The notes under the pieces were generated by a model, which saw only the letters and a program-made list of their open reading frames with translations, did not search any database and was not told where the DNA came from. Made by a program: the position numbers and the translations under genes. A stretch of DNA of 64,000 bases, taken from the NCBI GenBank assembly GCA_029215795.1, contig JARDYH010000005.1:38260001-38324000 (forward strand), read 5' to 3'. Positions 22,951 to 34,020 of the stretch are shown piece after piece (within the stretch, counting starts at the first letter, position 1; every line of letters starts with the position of its first letter). This DNA is from Anniella stebbinsi. Taxonomy: Eukaryota; Chordata; Lepidosauria; Squamata; Anniellidae.

Positions 22951-23142
22951 GTACGTAGATCCCCCCCCCCCCAGTTTATAGCATTGTGTTCTTTGGATTC
23001 TAAATATAATGAATTGATATCACGTTTATTTCGCTAATGAGAAGAATGTGTCCATTATAGCAGTATTGCTGTGGGTTATTTTTTTTTTTAAAAATTGCAA
23101 TTTTCAAAAAAGATCATGAAGACATCACAGTAAAGACTATTC

Positions 23143-23256
23143 TTTATTATTTTTAAGGATAATTTGGTTGTAGTGTGTTACTGTAATTTCACATGTAAAA
23201 GAAAATATTTTTAAAATTATTTTCCTTCTAGCAAAAGGCAAGAGTTATTGTGGTAC
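23143..23256 (+). repeat. Local direct repeat, copy A
   Basis: Contains TTGGTTGTAGTGTGTTACTG, then AATTTCACATGTAAAA, and finally TTCCTTCTAGCAAAAGG. The same string order recurs at 23679-23790. The end resembles a pyrimidine tract plus an AG acceptor. There is no resemblance to the TE families seen elsewhere in the window. Confidence 0.85.
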
Positions 23257-23678
23257 TTTTTGTATAGAGTTGACAGTACCTTTGTATTTGTAGGAAATGG
23301 ATAGTAGTTGAGTAGAGGTTTTGTATTACTGGTTTTTAGCACTGAGAAATCACTTTAGAGGCATAAACATGAGAGCAGATGGGTCCCCCCAAAATTCATA
23401 CTTAGATGTCTATAACTGAACTTATTTTGCATTTCTGGTAATCCTGCCATATGTTAAACTACTAGACATGTTTATTTTGGAATACTTTGATTTTGAAATA
23501 GTTGTCCTCATTTGCTTTAATAACTCTTCATTCAGATATTTAGATTTCTGTTTAAATGATTCCTTATCTGACAATTAGGCTACAAGCTTTAATTGATTTC
23601 ATTGGTAATTTAATTAAAGCTTAACATTAAACAACTAAAGCTTAATTAGTGGGAAGGAAATTTAATTTGCCGTGAATC

Positions 23679-23790
23679 AGAGACTATTTTTTGAGGCTAT
23701 TTTGGTTGTAGTGTGTTACTGTAATTTCACATGTAAAATATAATAATTTTAAAATTCTTTTCCTTCTAGCAAAAGGTGACAGCTATTGTT
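23679..23790 (+). repeat. Local direct repeat, copy B
   Basis: Second copy of the 23143-23256 unit, same orientation, about 540 bp downstream. It differs by a short deletion in the poly-T part and scattered substitutions. Confidence 0.85.
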
Positions 23791-25424
23791 TATTTAACTG
23801 TATGTTATGCTTCTATCTGAAAAGGCACTTCTTGAGGTTTTGGTAATATGCAAATTTCTTAAAATTGATTGGTTTCGAGACATAAATCAGTAATAGTCTT
23901 GGGTGATAATAAATCATGGATTCAGAAGGAGATCTGATGGATCTAATCCAGAGGTTCACAACTTGGAGAATCACATTTATGTTTTTAGCTAATGATATCA
24001 ATTTTCCAGAAAATTTTGAATTGGAAAATTCAAAATTCAGCTAATTTGAATAGAATAATTTGCATCACAAAATTTTGTATGTGCATCAGAAATTTTTCTG
24101 GAGACCTAGAGAGTGATCTAATTTGGCATGTTTATTTTACTTGTATTTAATAAACAACAAAGCTAAAAAAAGGACCTCATGCTAATTTGTTGTCCTCATA
24201 CACCATAAGTATTTGACCCAAAATATTTGAGGGGAAAAATGAAAGCATGATTAATGTGATTTAAATATTATATTATGTGGACAATAGGATGTACTTTCCT
24301 TACATTGTTTAAATTTAAGAAAAAAACCAAAAGTATTGAAACTGTTGGTATCCTAATAATTTTAGCAACCCGAAAAAACTGTGTGCATGATATGCTGACA
24401 AACATCTATTTTAACACAGTTCAACTATTTTCCACTATGGTTGTTCGGAGATTTTCAGTTTGAGACACGTATACATTACAATGGTATAATATACGTATTC
24501 TCCCACACATGTGCTTAGGATAGTCACCTGAAAAACATTGATTGCAACTTTTTTTCATTCTCTAAATCCTATGAGAAAACAGTCTGAAGTTATTGTGGTG
24601 GTGTATGGTCAGTGGCAGCCTCAAATAATGGCTGTCAAGTCAAGACAATACTTCTGGACACTTGCATGTGTTCACTTATGATTAGGCATGTCAGTAAAAT
24701 TCAGTTGAGATCATTTAACTGATTTGAATTCCAAAATGTAACAAGAACAGCCTGTTTAATTTCACACCAGACCACAAATGACATCACAGAAGAGATGCAA
24801 TAACTCTGCTAGTTGCAATTTAGTGCCTTCCTTATTTATACAGATTTATATGTATATTTATATGCAAATAATAGACATGACCTAGCCCTAAATTAAGCAC
24901 TGTTAAGCCCCACTCACTTCCTTGGGAGAATTAAGTACATTGACTTCGACTGGATAATGTTCTGTGTTTATAATATAAACAGGTTGTGATTGTGAAACTC
25001 TGTAACCTTTCCCTCTCCTGTACTTGCTTTAATGTGGCTTTACGTTGCTGAATATATTGCTTGTAATATACCACTGAGAACACAACATTTATCTTCTGAT
25101 TTAATTTTGTACTATCAAAATTAAGCCGATCCAGATACAAAGCAAAGATATCCCACAACATGACTTGAGTAGGCCTGCTCTTTGCTAAATAGGTTGTGGA
25201 TATCAGTTCCCTGGGAATATCTTTTGTGTATGCTTTATTGAAATGAACACCAGTTCCATAGGAACTGTGGAGGACAAATTCCTAAGGATTGTCTTCTTTA
25301 GTTATAACAGTGTTCAAGTTCAAACCAGAGCTAGAAAGTGCAATATGACATGCATACAATGAAAATGTGACGAAAAAGAAACTGGGGAGGACACTTGATA
25401 AAATTACATTTCCCCCAAAGAATT

Positions 25425-25735
25425 TATTTATTTACAAAATTTTATATATTGCTCCTTATCTAAAACAGATTCTGGAGTGGTGAACATAAGAAGTAAAACA
25501 GAAAGAAATAAAAAGATTAAAGCACTTTATTAAAATTATGCTTTTTAAAAACAGAATGCCAATAAAACCCGCGGCTGTCAGTGAAGGAATGCCTCCTGGA
25601 ATAGAGCTGTTTTCAGGAGGTGCCGTGAGCAGCACAGTGTCGGTGCCTGCCTGACCTCCAGGGGCAAGGAGTTCCAAAGAAAGGGGACCACCACACTGAA
25701 ACTCTTCTCCTGGTGGACTCCAATCGGGCCATAGA
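25425..25735 (-). mobile_element. LINE 3' end (L2-like), minus strand
   Basis: An ATTT tail, then a diverged 3' stem ('attgctccttatct...attctggagtggtgaac'), then complement of the LINE 3' region including 'aaggagttccaaagaaaggggaccaccacactgaaa'. In squamate L2-like copies that segment encodes the C-terminal WN-L motif on the opposite strand. Confidence 0.6.
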
Positions 25736-25743
25736 TTTACAGT

Positions 25744-25827
25744 ACAATCCTATACATGTCTATGGAGAAGTAAGTTCCCTGAGTTCAATGGGACTTACTT
25801 TCAGGTAAATGTGTATAGGGTTGCACC
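25744..25827. repeat. Short palindromic squamate-type repeat
   Basis: About 84 bp that folds on itself. ACAATCCTATACATG at the left pairs with TGTATAGGGTTGCA-type sequence at the right. An inner arm AAGTAAGTTCCC pairs with TGGGACTTACTT. Copies of the same design are at 2632 and, decayed, near 8505. Confidence 0.7.
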
Positions 25828-25930
25828 TTAAATGTTACTTTTGTACAGTGAGACCAGATGGGTGTGTATGTGTCTTGAGTTACACATTTGCTGTATTGTG
25901 GGAAGTAATGGAATCTGGTTTGGATTGCAG

Positions 25931-26055
25931 TATTGGGAGAAGGACTGGACAGGGAAGGTGACACTTTCCGTGCAGTGCTTTGCTGCATGCATCTTAAAGG
26001 GAAGCTGCAGGTTGTATCTAACGTGCTTTCTAAGTCACTGATGGGCGAATCACTG
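25931..26055 (+). CDS. HELZ: HELZ coding exon 3 (residues 83-124)
   Basis: Acceptor TTGCAG ends at 25930; donor GTAAGT begins at 26056. Phase 1 in, phase 0 out, 125 nt. It encodes [20 protein letters not shown], then [22 protein letters not shown]. This is the end of the N-terminal TPR-like helical region, continuing DEDCRH from the previous exon. The exon lies in a different frame from any long ORF of its region, so it was identified from peptide order and splice sites. Confidence 0.95.
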
Positions 26056-27296
26056 GTAAGTGACAATTGACCCTTTCTAGTTTTCAAAACTAAGGTACTT
26101 TAAGTAGCACAGTGATTATGTCAGTAGATTTCAAGACTAAACTGCTTTGGCTTGAACCCTCAGTGATGTAAACATATCAAAATATCCAAATGTTTATACA
26201 TGAAAAGAAACATGTGTCCCAGTTTCATCCATGAGCCTGAGCCTGCAGAAAAACAAATACATGGATTTTTTTTAAAAAAAGAATTACTTACCCGCATTTA
26301 ATTGCAAAGGAATGCCATGTAATTTTTGTCATGTGCAGATTAATAGAGCAGAGACATGTGAAAAATACAGTAATAGCAATGGAAAGGCACATCAGAAACC
26401 TCTCTGAGTCTGCTCTTATTGGAAGAGGTTGGGTTGTTTATTCCATAAATGTCATGGTGTGTGAAGGTACTACCTGGGTTTTCTGAAGGGGAAATGTCCT
26501 TGCGACCTCATTTGTCCTTAATCTGGCCTCAGACTCGAGTCAGTGTGACTTGATTTGCCACCTGCTGCTGCTGCTGACAGAGCTGCGGCTCAGTATTCTT
26601 CAGTATGGTCCACAGTGATGAAATTACCTTCCCCCACTCCTTCAAGAATTTCCCTGTTGCTAGGCCCTTTATGGCTACCACCTGACATTAACCCGTAGGG
26701 TGGCCACAGACTAGAGAGTGGCCAAACCCCTTAGTTTCTTTTGGTTTGAATCACATTGGAGAGAGGAACATCTCATTGCTTTTTAGCTCTTCCAAATACA
26801 CAGAATTTCAGGAAGGTTTCTCCATTGAATTCTTTATGTAGCAGAAAGCATGTTGGCAGGATTAATATTTTTTAAAGGCAATCCAGATTATAAATTACCA
26901 TCAAATTCATCCATGATAGGAAAGGATAAAGAGAGCTTGCTTTACAAAACAAATAGCTGAAATAGCTTGTGTAAGTTTTCAGTTTTCCGTTGCAGGTGAT
27001 TTATCAGCAAATGATAAATCCACAAATTTAGATCCAGAGTTGTCTTGCGCAAATGGAAAGGCAATCCTGCTTGCGGAAAGCAACCCTGCCAGATTCTCTA
27101 GGTTTCCCTGCCCTGCTGGAACCCCAGTGTCTCATCTCATTTTGTTCCAGAGGTGCAGCCTTAGGAGCAACTTTTGAAAGGGCACGTGGGGCAGTAGCAG
27201 AGGCCAGGGAGCTACAAAAGGCCTGTTGTACCAGTGGAATTCCATTCTTCTTTCTCCAGATCCAACCCACAGTCTTAAAAGTTAAATCCTTTATGC

Positions 27297-27414
27297 CAGA
27301 GGTGACCATATGTGGCCCTCCAGATGTTGCTGGACTATATCTTCCATTATCTCTGACCATTGGCTATGCTGACTGAGTACAGCAATCTCTGGAGAGCTGA
27401 AGGTTCTGCATCCA
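27297..27414. mobile_element. hAT-like foldback element, diverged
   Basis: 'ggtgaccatatgtggccctccagatgttgctggactatat' on the left with partial complement at the right. Same family as 6779. Confidence 0.5.
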
Positions 27415-27577
27415 TGCTTTTTGAATTTTATCTTTTTACTTTGGGCCTACTTATACTTAGAAGAATCAGGATGCATGTGCATGTTTGATGTAAGGTTTGC
27501 TTTTCTGTTCTATTGGTCAGGGGTTTTAATTTGCTCCATGTGAACTGATGGTGTCGATTCAAAGATTAGTTTCATGT

Positions 27578-27671
27578 CAGGCTGCGGAAACTGCAGCCCT
27601 ACAGATGTTGTCGGGGCTGATAAGAATTGGAGTCCCAAAATATTTGGAGGGCCACATGTTCCCTATCCCTG
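27578..27671. mobile_element. hAT-like foldback element, short copy
   Basis: Left arm 'gctgcggaaactgcagccctacagatgttgtcgg' and right arm 'tatttggagggccacatgttcc', ending CCCTATCCCTG. No clear target duplication. Confidence 0.5.
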
Positions 27672-28805
27672 GTCTAAGGATTGGAAGTTTCTTGTTCTTT
27701 TGCTGATGTTTATGAAACACATGTTAGCAGAACACAAATATTCAGAATACATTCCTTGTTGAGTAAAAGAAATAAAGTTTGTTTGGTTTTAATTCTAAGG
27801 ATGATTTTACGTAATACAGAAGTAATTGCACATAACCCTGGAGGGTTTACTGTTATCAACATATAAATGTAACAACTGAACTAAACGAAATGCCACCTGT
27901 ATTGTAATGTCCTTGTACAGGTCCATTGTTTTTCAGGGAAACGTCTTTTGTTTTGACCTGGCCTTATTGACATAGATGGATTATCTGTTAGTATCTGATA
28001 TGATTTGTTTGATAGTGAAAGGTCTGGCAACTCATTTAGCCTGGAGTTCACATCTGGCAGCATCAGACATTGCAAGGAAATGAGGGCAGGGAGAGCAGAG
28101 TGAAAGTGCGCATGAGCTTAAGGCACACTTCCCCTTATACTAAGTTCACCAAATAATACTGGCCTGACCAGGCCCCAAGTCGGAAATGTTGAGCTGTCCT
28201 TGACTATTACTGATCAGTTGTTTTTAAGACAGCTTCATGGTTGGAAGAAGCATTTTATCAGGAATAAAGAACCTAGAGCAAAAGAGAATGAGTGCCTTCT
28301 ATAGTAAAAGTGATGGGTCGTAAACTCAGTCCATATAAATTTATTGTGTTTTAAAGATGTAAGAGTTTCCCATAGTTTGTTATTTTTCAAATAAAGGGTT
28401 GTTTTCAGTGGTGTCCATCCCACATCCCCATGGATCAGATTCAATGGGTACTTTGGGGACTACAGGGCAAGAGAGGAGAGGAAGGGGAAGTCCTTATGCA
28501 CAAGCAGATGCCCACTTGTGTGATGTTGGATGAAGCCCAAAATATTTTTCAATTTTTTAGCCTCTGATACTCAGCTTGGATAACTGTAAACATTTTTTCT
28601 GTGTACTTTTGCCCTGTTTTAAACTGTACTATAGTTGTGCCAGATATGTGAGATAGGCGTACAGTCAGTGTCGCTGAGAATTATAGGGTACCTCTTGACT
28701 ACAATTTAACTAACCTCGTGAAAAAAAAATAGGAAAAATATCTTGCAATTGGTATTTAACATAGAAAACAAATGGGCAGTATGTGATAACATTTTTTTTT
28801 GGCAG

Positions 28806-28862
28806 AATGGGATGGTAACTAAAGATCTGACAAGGCTGAAAACACTTCTTGTTGAAACAGAG
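28806..28862 (+). CDS. HELZ: HELZ coding exon 4 (residues 125-143)
   Basis: Acceptor GGCAG ends at 28805 after a T-run; donor GTAAGA begins at 28863. 57 nt, phase 0 on both sides. It encodes NGMVTKDLTRLKTLLVETE, the conserved HELZ segment after the TPR-like region. Because both ends are phase 0, skipping this exon would keep frame. Confidence 0.95.
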
Positions 28863-29144
28863 GTAAGAATAGCAATATATTTCCTGGATACAGCTTTGGA
28901 CTTACCTGTGCTGTGTTTTGTGGAACTGAAGGATTATTCCTCACTGCTGTACCAGAGGAGGAGAAGGCTCGTTCACATAATGCTGAATACTTTAGTGTCA
29001 CATCTACTAAGGCACCACATGTTGTGCTGGCTGATCATGTGTACCTTGATAATGTGCAAAGTACTGGTAAGCACATTGCACAGATTCCAGCCCATTAGGT
29101 CTTGAAAATCCCCATTATTATGTGGCTCTTTGAATCCTGGATGT

Positions 29145-29300
29145 TTAGGATACATTTATTAAATGTCTATGCCACCCATAGCTGAAGCTCTCTGGGCTGG
29201 TCACAAAACAAAATTTAAAACCATATGATATGATTACATAGTAAAACATAAAATAAAACTCTTAGTTTGAAACAGAAAAAATTGCCCATTCAAAGGTAAT
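29145..29300 (-). mobile_element. LINE 3' end, minus strand
   Basis: Tail 'atttattaaatg' followed by 'ccacccatagctgaagctctctgggctgg' and A-rich sequence. Same family as 5648. Confidence 0.6.
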
Positions 29301-29339
29301 AGAGGACACTGTATAAATGATATGAAGGAGTAACTCCTC

Positions 29340-29650
29340 CTGTGCATTAAGATTATTCCTGGAGAACCTTCTGTTGTTTTCCCAACTTTCTGAAATTAGG
29401 TGGGTGGTGACTAGAGACAGGGTCTTTTTGGTTGTGGCCTCTCACCTTTGGAATGCCTTCCCTAAGGAGGCTCACCTGGCATCCACTGGGCACCTGGCAA
29501 AGACCTTTTATTTTCCCAGGATTTTTAGATTCTGATTGGATTTTTTTTCTTTGCCACTGTGATTTTAGTATTTTACTGCCCTGCTTTTTTGTGGTTTATT
29601 GGTTGTTATAGGCTTTTATTATTTAAAATAATATTGACTAACTTGTTAGC
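29340..29650 (+). mobile_element. L2-like LINE 3' part, left of the LTR insertion
   Basis: Plus-strand sequence encodes the decayed LWNALPKEA-type motif ('tttggaatgccttccctaaggaggct'), then T-rich 3' UTR to 'acttgttagc'. The tail hairpin resumes at 30781 after the LTR, giving a continuous 3' end when the LTR is removed. Confidence 0.75.
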
Positions 29651-30780
29651 TGTCATGACTCCCAATCCTTCCAGCGCACACACACTGGCAAACTTACACA
29701 GGACACCCAAATCAGTGAGACTTCTTTATTGCTGGAAATCCCACTGCAAAATCTTAATGATAGCTGATTGTCAATAGCTATAGGCTCCATGTAATTCCAG
29801 AACAGTCAAAAGTTAAAAACTATAACCTTAGAAGAGATCCGTCCAAGAGGTTTCCCCATTGAATCTCCAAGGCTTGAAACACAGGGAGAGGGATTCAGGC
29901 TTCCTGGGGTCAATCTTCCTAGGCAGTAGTGGACAAGAGTCAGTAATCTGAATGATTCCTGGGATAAACCTTCCCAGGCAATCAAAGACATGAATTTCCA
30001 CAAACAGCATAGGAAACTGGAATGATTCCTGGGGCCATCCTTTTCAGGCAAGCGAAGGCAAGAGTTCTAGAAAAGGCCCAAACAAATCCACACATGAGAG
30101 ATGTTATATAACCCAGAACCTTCCTTGGGATTTCTGTGCTACATGGGCGAGGCCTATTATGTCCAAGAGTAAGTCACTCTAGGCTGACAACAAGGAAGAC
30201 ATACAATACACAGGATAATGAAAGTTCAAAGTCTATGAAATGCATCATAGTGCTTTTGATGGCTAGTCCTTAAAGTTTCAATAGAAAGAGATTCCATGTG
30301 TAGAATGCCTCCAGAGGCTCAGAAGATGGTGGACCCAAACATAGAAGGCTTCCGGCAATGAAGATGAGAATGTTCCTAGCAAAGGCTCCTCACCTTTTTG
30401 TCAATTTAAAGGGGGAAAACATGACTGCAAGATACCTCCTCCGAACCACTTGATAGACAAAGGGCTTTTAGCCATTCAGCAAGGCCCCTGAACAGGGTGT
30501 CTCTATTCAGTCCTCCATCATTGACACTTCAACCTGGGTAATCCCCCCTCCCCGGTCAGTATCTCAGAGAGAGCTTTCCAGCCTCCCTCCTTGCCAAGGT
30601 CAAACCATCAGGGGGACACGGAGTAGGGTTACTCCTCTGGCTTTCCTCTGAGAACACTGATAGAGATAAACTCACATAGATTCTGTCATTCCACAGGCCC
30701 AGAGCTTTCCAGACTACTTCTAATCAAATCTTAGCTATAAACTACAAGGCCAACCCCAGGGCTGAAGCTGGGCCCTGACA
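29651..30780 (-). mobile_element. Solo LTR (1.13 kb), probably minus orientation
   Basis: Begins TGTCATGACTCCC and ends GGGCCCTGACA, so it has the TG...CA ends of an LTR with TGTCA/TGACA inverted tips. Flanks TTAGC and CTAGC agree at four of five bases, fitting a 4-5 bp target duplication inside the LINE tail. Read on the minus strand it has a TATA-like GTTATATAAC near 30105 and AATAAA near 29727, the latter about 75 bases before the 3' end. That is the U3-R-U5 order of an LTR in this orientation. No internal region or second copy is in the window, so it is a solo LTR. I cannot decide between an endogenous retrovirus and a Gypsy-type element. It has no coding capacity. Confidence 0.82.
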
Positions 30781-30825
30781 CTAGCTGCCCTGGGAGCACT
30801 ACTGCTGAAGGTGTTAGATAAAAGT
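30781..30825 (+). mobile_element. L2-like LINE 3' tail, right of the LTR insertion
   Basis: 'tagctgccctgggagcactactgctgaaggtg' is the LINE 3' stem continuing 'acttgttagc' at 29650. Confidence 0.65.
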
Positions 30826-31030
30826 TCCTGAAATACATTTTAAACTTGGAATCTATGGCTGTTAAAAACAAATAATTGTTTTCTCTGATCAAATAGTAGA
30901 ATTGAAGTGGAGTATATTTCATATTCTACTTCCATTTTTATATAATTAATATTTAGAATTGTATTTGAAACTTGTTTTAGACTTCTTTGTTGCATGACTA
31001 ATATGCCACGTGAATTGTTTGTAATCGCAG

Positions 31031-31082
31031 GCAGCAGCTGCTAAAGTACCCTCAATATACCATGAAGAAGAGTTTGAAGAAG
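31031..31082 (+). CDS. HELZ: HELZ coding exon 5 (residues 144-161)
   Basis: Acceptor TCGCAG ends at 31030; donor GTAAAT begins at 31083. 52 nt, phase 0 in and phase 1 out. It encodes AAAAKVPSIYHEEEFEE plus the first base of a Gly codon. It occupies the acidic, poorly conserved linker that precedes the zinc finger in HELZ. Assignment rests on phase continuity and position as much as on similarity. An alanine run at its start and an acidic EEEFEE end stand out. Confidence 0.85.
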
Positions 31083-31224
31083 GTAAATTTAAAAATATAT
31101 TTTACAACTTGGAATGAAGTATTATAGTTTCTGTCGAGAGATGGCTAAGCCATGTTTATTCCAGATTTTGGTATCGGAGGAGTGCAAAATAATGTTTGTG
31201 AAGGACAAAAGAGAAGTCATAATG

Positions 31225-31227
31225 GAC

Positions 31228-31266
<39 letters not shown>

Positions 31267-31300
31267 TTATTACCCGCCTCTCCCTCCACCCCTCCTCCTC
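31225..31300 (-). mobile_element. LINE 3' end with (AAT)n tail, minus strand
   Basis: About 12 AAT units, then 'atttattacccgcctctccct', the complement of the GGGAGAGGCGGG tail hairpin of the copy at 63340-63412. Confidence 0.75.
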
Positions 31301-31379
31301 TTGGCTGCCCCCTCCCAAAGCTGCTTCTGAAGGTTTTGGGACTGTTGTGATTGGGATGAGCTATAGTGTGGGGTGGGGT

Positions 31380-31605
31380 GGGGATGAGGAGGAAGAGGGG
31401 GTTACCTAAAATTGGGTGGAAGCACCTCTCATGAGTGATACTTCTGCTCATGGAAGGTGCCTGTGCCCAGTTGTTCGTGATTCCCCATGTTGCATGGGTG
31501 GGAGCTGGGAGGGGAAGAAGGGCAGGACAGTCATATTCTGCCAATCCCCATCTTTCTGTGCTTCTCAGAATCCGTGCCTCATTGTTTGAAATATTGCCCA
31601 ATTGA
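31380..31605. repeat. Diverged GC-rich interspersed repeat, family unassigned
   Basis: G-rich then 'gaaggtgcctgtgcccagttgttcgtgattcccc'. Similar in style to 45925-46240. Confidence 0.35.
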
Positions 31606-31654
31606 TGACCATTTCCACTTATGAAAAATAATCGGATGTGCTGATTGTTTGATC

Positions 31655-31775
31655 ACTTCTATTTATTTCTTTAAACATTTACAGCCCACTTTTCTTTGTA
31701 AAATAAACTCAGAGCGGCTTGTGCAAAAGTTCGTCCATAAAACGCAATAAAAACATGTTGACGTGCCAGAGCCTG
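31655..31775 (-). mobile_element. LINE 3' end, minus strand
   Basis: T-rich tail, then 'cagcccacttttctttgtaaaataaactcagagcggcttgtgcaaaag', a diverged 3' hairpin complement, then A-rich sequence. Confidence 0.45.
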
Positions 31776-32339
31776 CATCTTCCCTCCTGAGATTAGCGTT
31801 ACTGATTTATAGGTCTTATCATATAGGACAGGAACAATATTTAATGCCTTTAAAGAATAGCCTAAACTGGATGTTAAATGCAGCATCTGTCCTGCTAATA
31901 GAAATGAGGTGTGCCATTTTTAATATACCCTCTAATTCACCAAGCGTGGATGCCAGGTTGCTGATCTCCCCTGTTTCTGTCACTGGTTTCTTGGAGACAA
32001 TGGATTTTGTTTGATGTAGTTGCACTGTACATGGAAAGACGCTTTCATGAGCACAATTCTCCTTCTGTGAACAGAGGCTCCTTCTATTCATGGAGTGATT
32101 GGATTAGAACAAGGGAAGATCCTGATAGTGAAGCTAATGTGCCTCCTTCCATGGAGCTACTGATAAACATAAGAAGATAATAATTAAGTTGAAATGGATT
32201 GTAAAAGCTCCTAATTTTAGAAACTCCCTCTGAACCAGCTCCCGCTAGATCTCAATACACTGCTGACATAAAACGATAGAATAGTATTTCCCAGCAGTAT
32301 ATACAAGTCCTTTTTATTAAGGGCAAGTATATAGGTTCT

Positions 32340-33045
32340 TTAATTTGTATAAATGTTTATTTTCCACCTGTTGTATCCAGAGATTTAGGTTCAAAAAGCA
32401 TTTGGAATAGCCTGTCTGAAACCCTGACTCTTTTGGAGTTTCAATATCCCAATACAAGACTTCTGTTATGTGGGGATCTTAATGCTAGAATTGGCATTGG
32501 TTTGCCTAAACAAGTGGATGGCACTAACCATGGAGGATGTTCTCAACAATTACGTATAGATAAGAATTTCCCAGGATAAAACAATAAACAAACCAAGTTT
32601 GAGGTTTTTAGGTGTCTTATCTTTGCATAATATACAACGTCTACATGGAAACCACTATGATAGGACTCTGGAACCTACACTACTAATAGTATTGCCGATA
32701 CAGTAGACTGTATGGCAGTTTCTGTAAATGTATTGCCTGGCATAGGTAGTTTTAAGGTTGACAACAGGGTTGAAAGTGATCACATTCCCCTGTTGCTAAC
32801 AATAGTTTTTCCAAGTCCTGTCTCCCTTATTTTTTCCAAAATTTGGATGGAGTCCAGTTTGGGGAACGAAGAATACGTTGGTCAATCAACCTGGGTTCTT
32901 TTGTCTCTCAGACACTCAAGAGCATTACCTTTAGATTGCATCGCCAAGGAATCCTGGACTCTAATTTGGATATTTTAGATGCTTATCAAACTATTATTGA
33001 GGCAAGTGAGCACTGGCTTCTCCCTGTTTGGAAAGCCGTGTAACC
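32340..33045 (+). mobile_element. Non-LTR retrotransposon fragment, APE-endonuclease region
   Basis: Plus-strand translation gives, with frame breaks, SIWNSLSETLTLLEFQYPNT then RLLLCGDLNARIG, the GDLNARIG motif of an APE-type endonuclease. Further on are SLRFLGVLSLHNIQRLHGN and VESDHIPLLLTI, the SDH motif near the endonuclease C-terminus. The clade is uncertain. It is clearly distinct in wording from the L2-like copies. At least two frameshifts or stops; not functional. Confidence 0.75.
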
Positions 33046-33180
33046 ATCAGGTTGGATCAGGTTTGGCTCAGCTCAACACTTGAAATCAGTTATGTGACCC
33101 ATATGTGGATGGACTAAATGTATCAGGAATTGGGTAGCGGCAGCCAAGAAAATAACATGAATATTTTAATTATGTGGCAG

Positions 33181-33256
33181 GATCTCAGGATCACTGGCAA
33201 TTTCGCCCCCCACCCAGGGGAGTCACAAGTAGTGAGGAGTACACATTATGCAAAAG
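33181..33256 (+). CDS. HELZ: HELZ coding exon 6 (residues 161-186), start of the CCCH finger
   Basis: Acceptor GTGGCAG ends at 33180; donor GTAAAG begins at 33257. 76 nt, phase 1 in, phase 2 out. It encodes [20 protein letters not shown] and then YTLCK, with AG of the next Arg codon. The Pro-rich FRPPPRG block and the first zinc ligand Cys184 are the HELZ signature before the zinc finger. It lies only about 135 bases after a dead LINE fragment. Confidence 0.95.
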
Positions 33257-33739
33257 GTAAAGTAATATCTTTTCAATATTTCTTTGTGTTGATTGGTATA
33301 CTCAAAATGGCATCAGTAGTAAGAGATACACAGAACAGAAATACATATAGTAGTAAAGAACATGAATAACTTTCTGTGTCTGGAAGTATATAAAAAAGAG
33401 ATTTTCACAAATTACTTTTCATTTTAACAATCTCTTCCTCTGATATTTAGGAAGCAGTCTACTTGTTTGTGAGTGAGTAAAAGAATGATAGATTGCAAAC
33501 AAGTTGATAAAATCAATCTAAATAATGAAATAACTTAATTTAAAATGATTTTAATCCTTGTTGCCATTTGTTAAAACCATGTGGATTGTCATTGTGAAGG
33601 TCTAGAACTCTCTAAAGCTTGTATATTAGTATATTATGTATCCAACAGAACTTGCATATTAGGCTGGTCATTATTTTTGCTACCCAAATCATGGCTGTAA
33701 CATATACCATATCTTAAGATTCTTATTCAGCTTTGCCTG

Positions 33740-34020
33740 GGATCCAGAGTTCCTGTGAATGAAACTCTGCTCATGAGATGCTTTCCCTAGAGGAAGTGGG
33801 AAAAGAGGCTGATTCTTTCTTCCCCTTATGCTTTCTGAAAAACAGTTCAGGAGGATTGGTGGGGATGCTCTAGAACAACATGGAAGGTAGTGCGGGAAGT
33901 TGCAGGGAGAAGGATCAATGGCTAAATATCACCCTCCCTTCTTCCAGTGGGAGCCTCTGTTGGATCTTGGTCCATTCTGTGAATGGAAGGAGCCCTTCTA
34001 CTCACGAGAAAGGGCATTCT
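33740..34020. repeat. GC-rich interspersed repeat with inverted layout
   Basis: 'cagagttcctgtgaatgaaactctgctcatgag' on the left is partly mirrored by 'gtccattctgtgaatggaaggagcccttctactcacgag' on the right. The core 'ggtagtgcgggaagttgcaggg' recalls 61255-61275. Family unnamed. Confidence 0.4.

Larger units (their letters stand above)
22951..25930 (+). other. HELZ: HELZ intron after coding exon 2
   Basis: A 3.0-kb GT-AG intron. It carries a direct duplication (23143-23256 and 23679-23790), an L2-like minus-strand LINE end (25425-25735) and a palindromic repeat (25744-25827) about 100 bp before the next exon. The interval 23800-25420 is AT-rich with nothing recognised. Confidence 0.9.
26056..28805 (+). 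other. HELZ: HELZ intron after coding exon 3
   Basis: A 2.75-kb GT-AG intron. Two hAT-like foldbacks lie at 27297-27414 and 27578-27671, and a small GC-rich repeat fragment at about 28430-28530. Otherwise nothing assigned. Confidence 0.88.
28863..31030 (+). other. HELZ: HELZ intron after coding exon 4
   Basis: A 2.2-kb GT-AG intron, more than half of it a solo LTR inserted in an older LINE (listed separately). Confidence 0.9.
31083..33180 (+). other. HELZ: HELZ intron after coding exon 5
   Basis: A 2.1-kb GT-AG intron with an (AAT)n-tailed LINE end, a GC-rich repeat block (31380-31600), a minus-strand LINE end (31655-31770) and a plus-strand LINE endonuclease-region fragment (32340-33045) ending just before the next exon. 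Confidence 0.88.

Noticed and set aside
31152..31409. Frames with long Asn or Ile runs
   Set aside because: They are translations of an (AAT)n microsatellite, not proteins.
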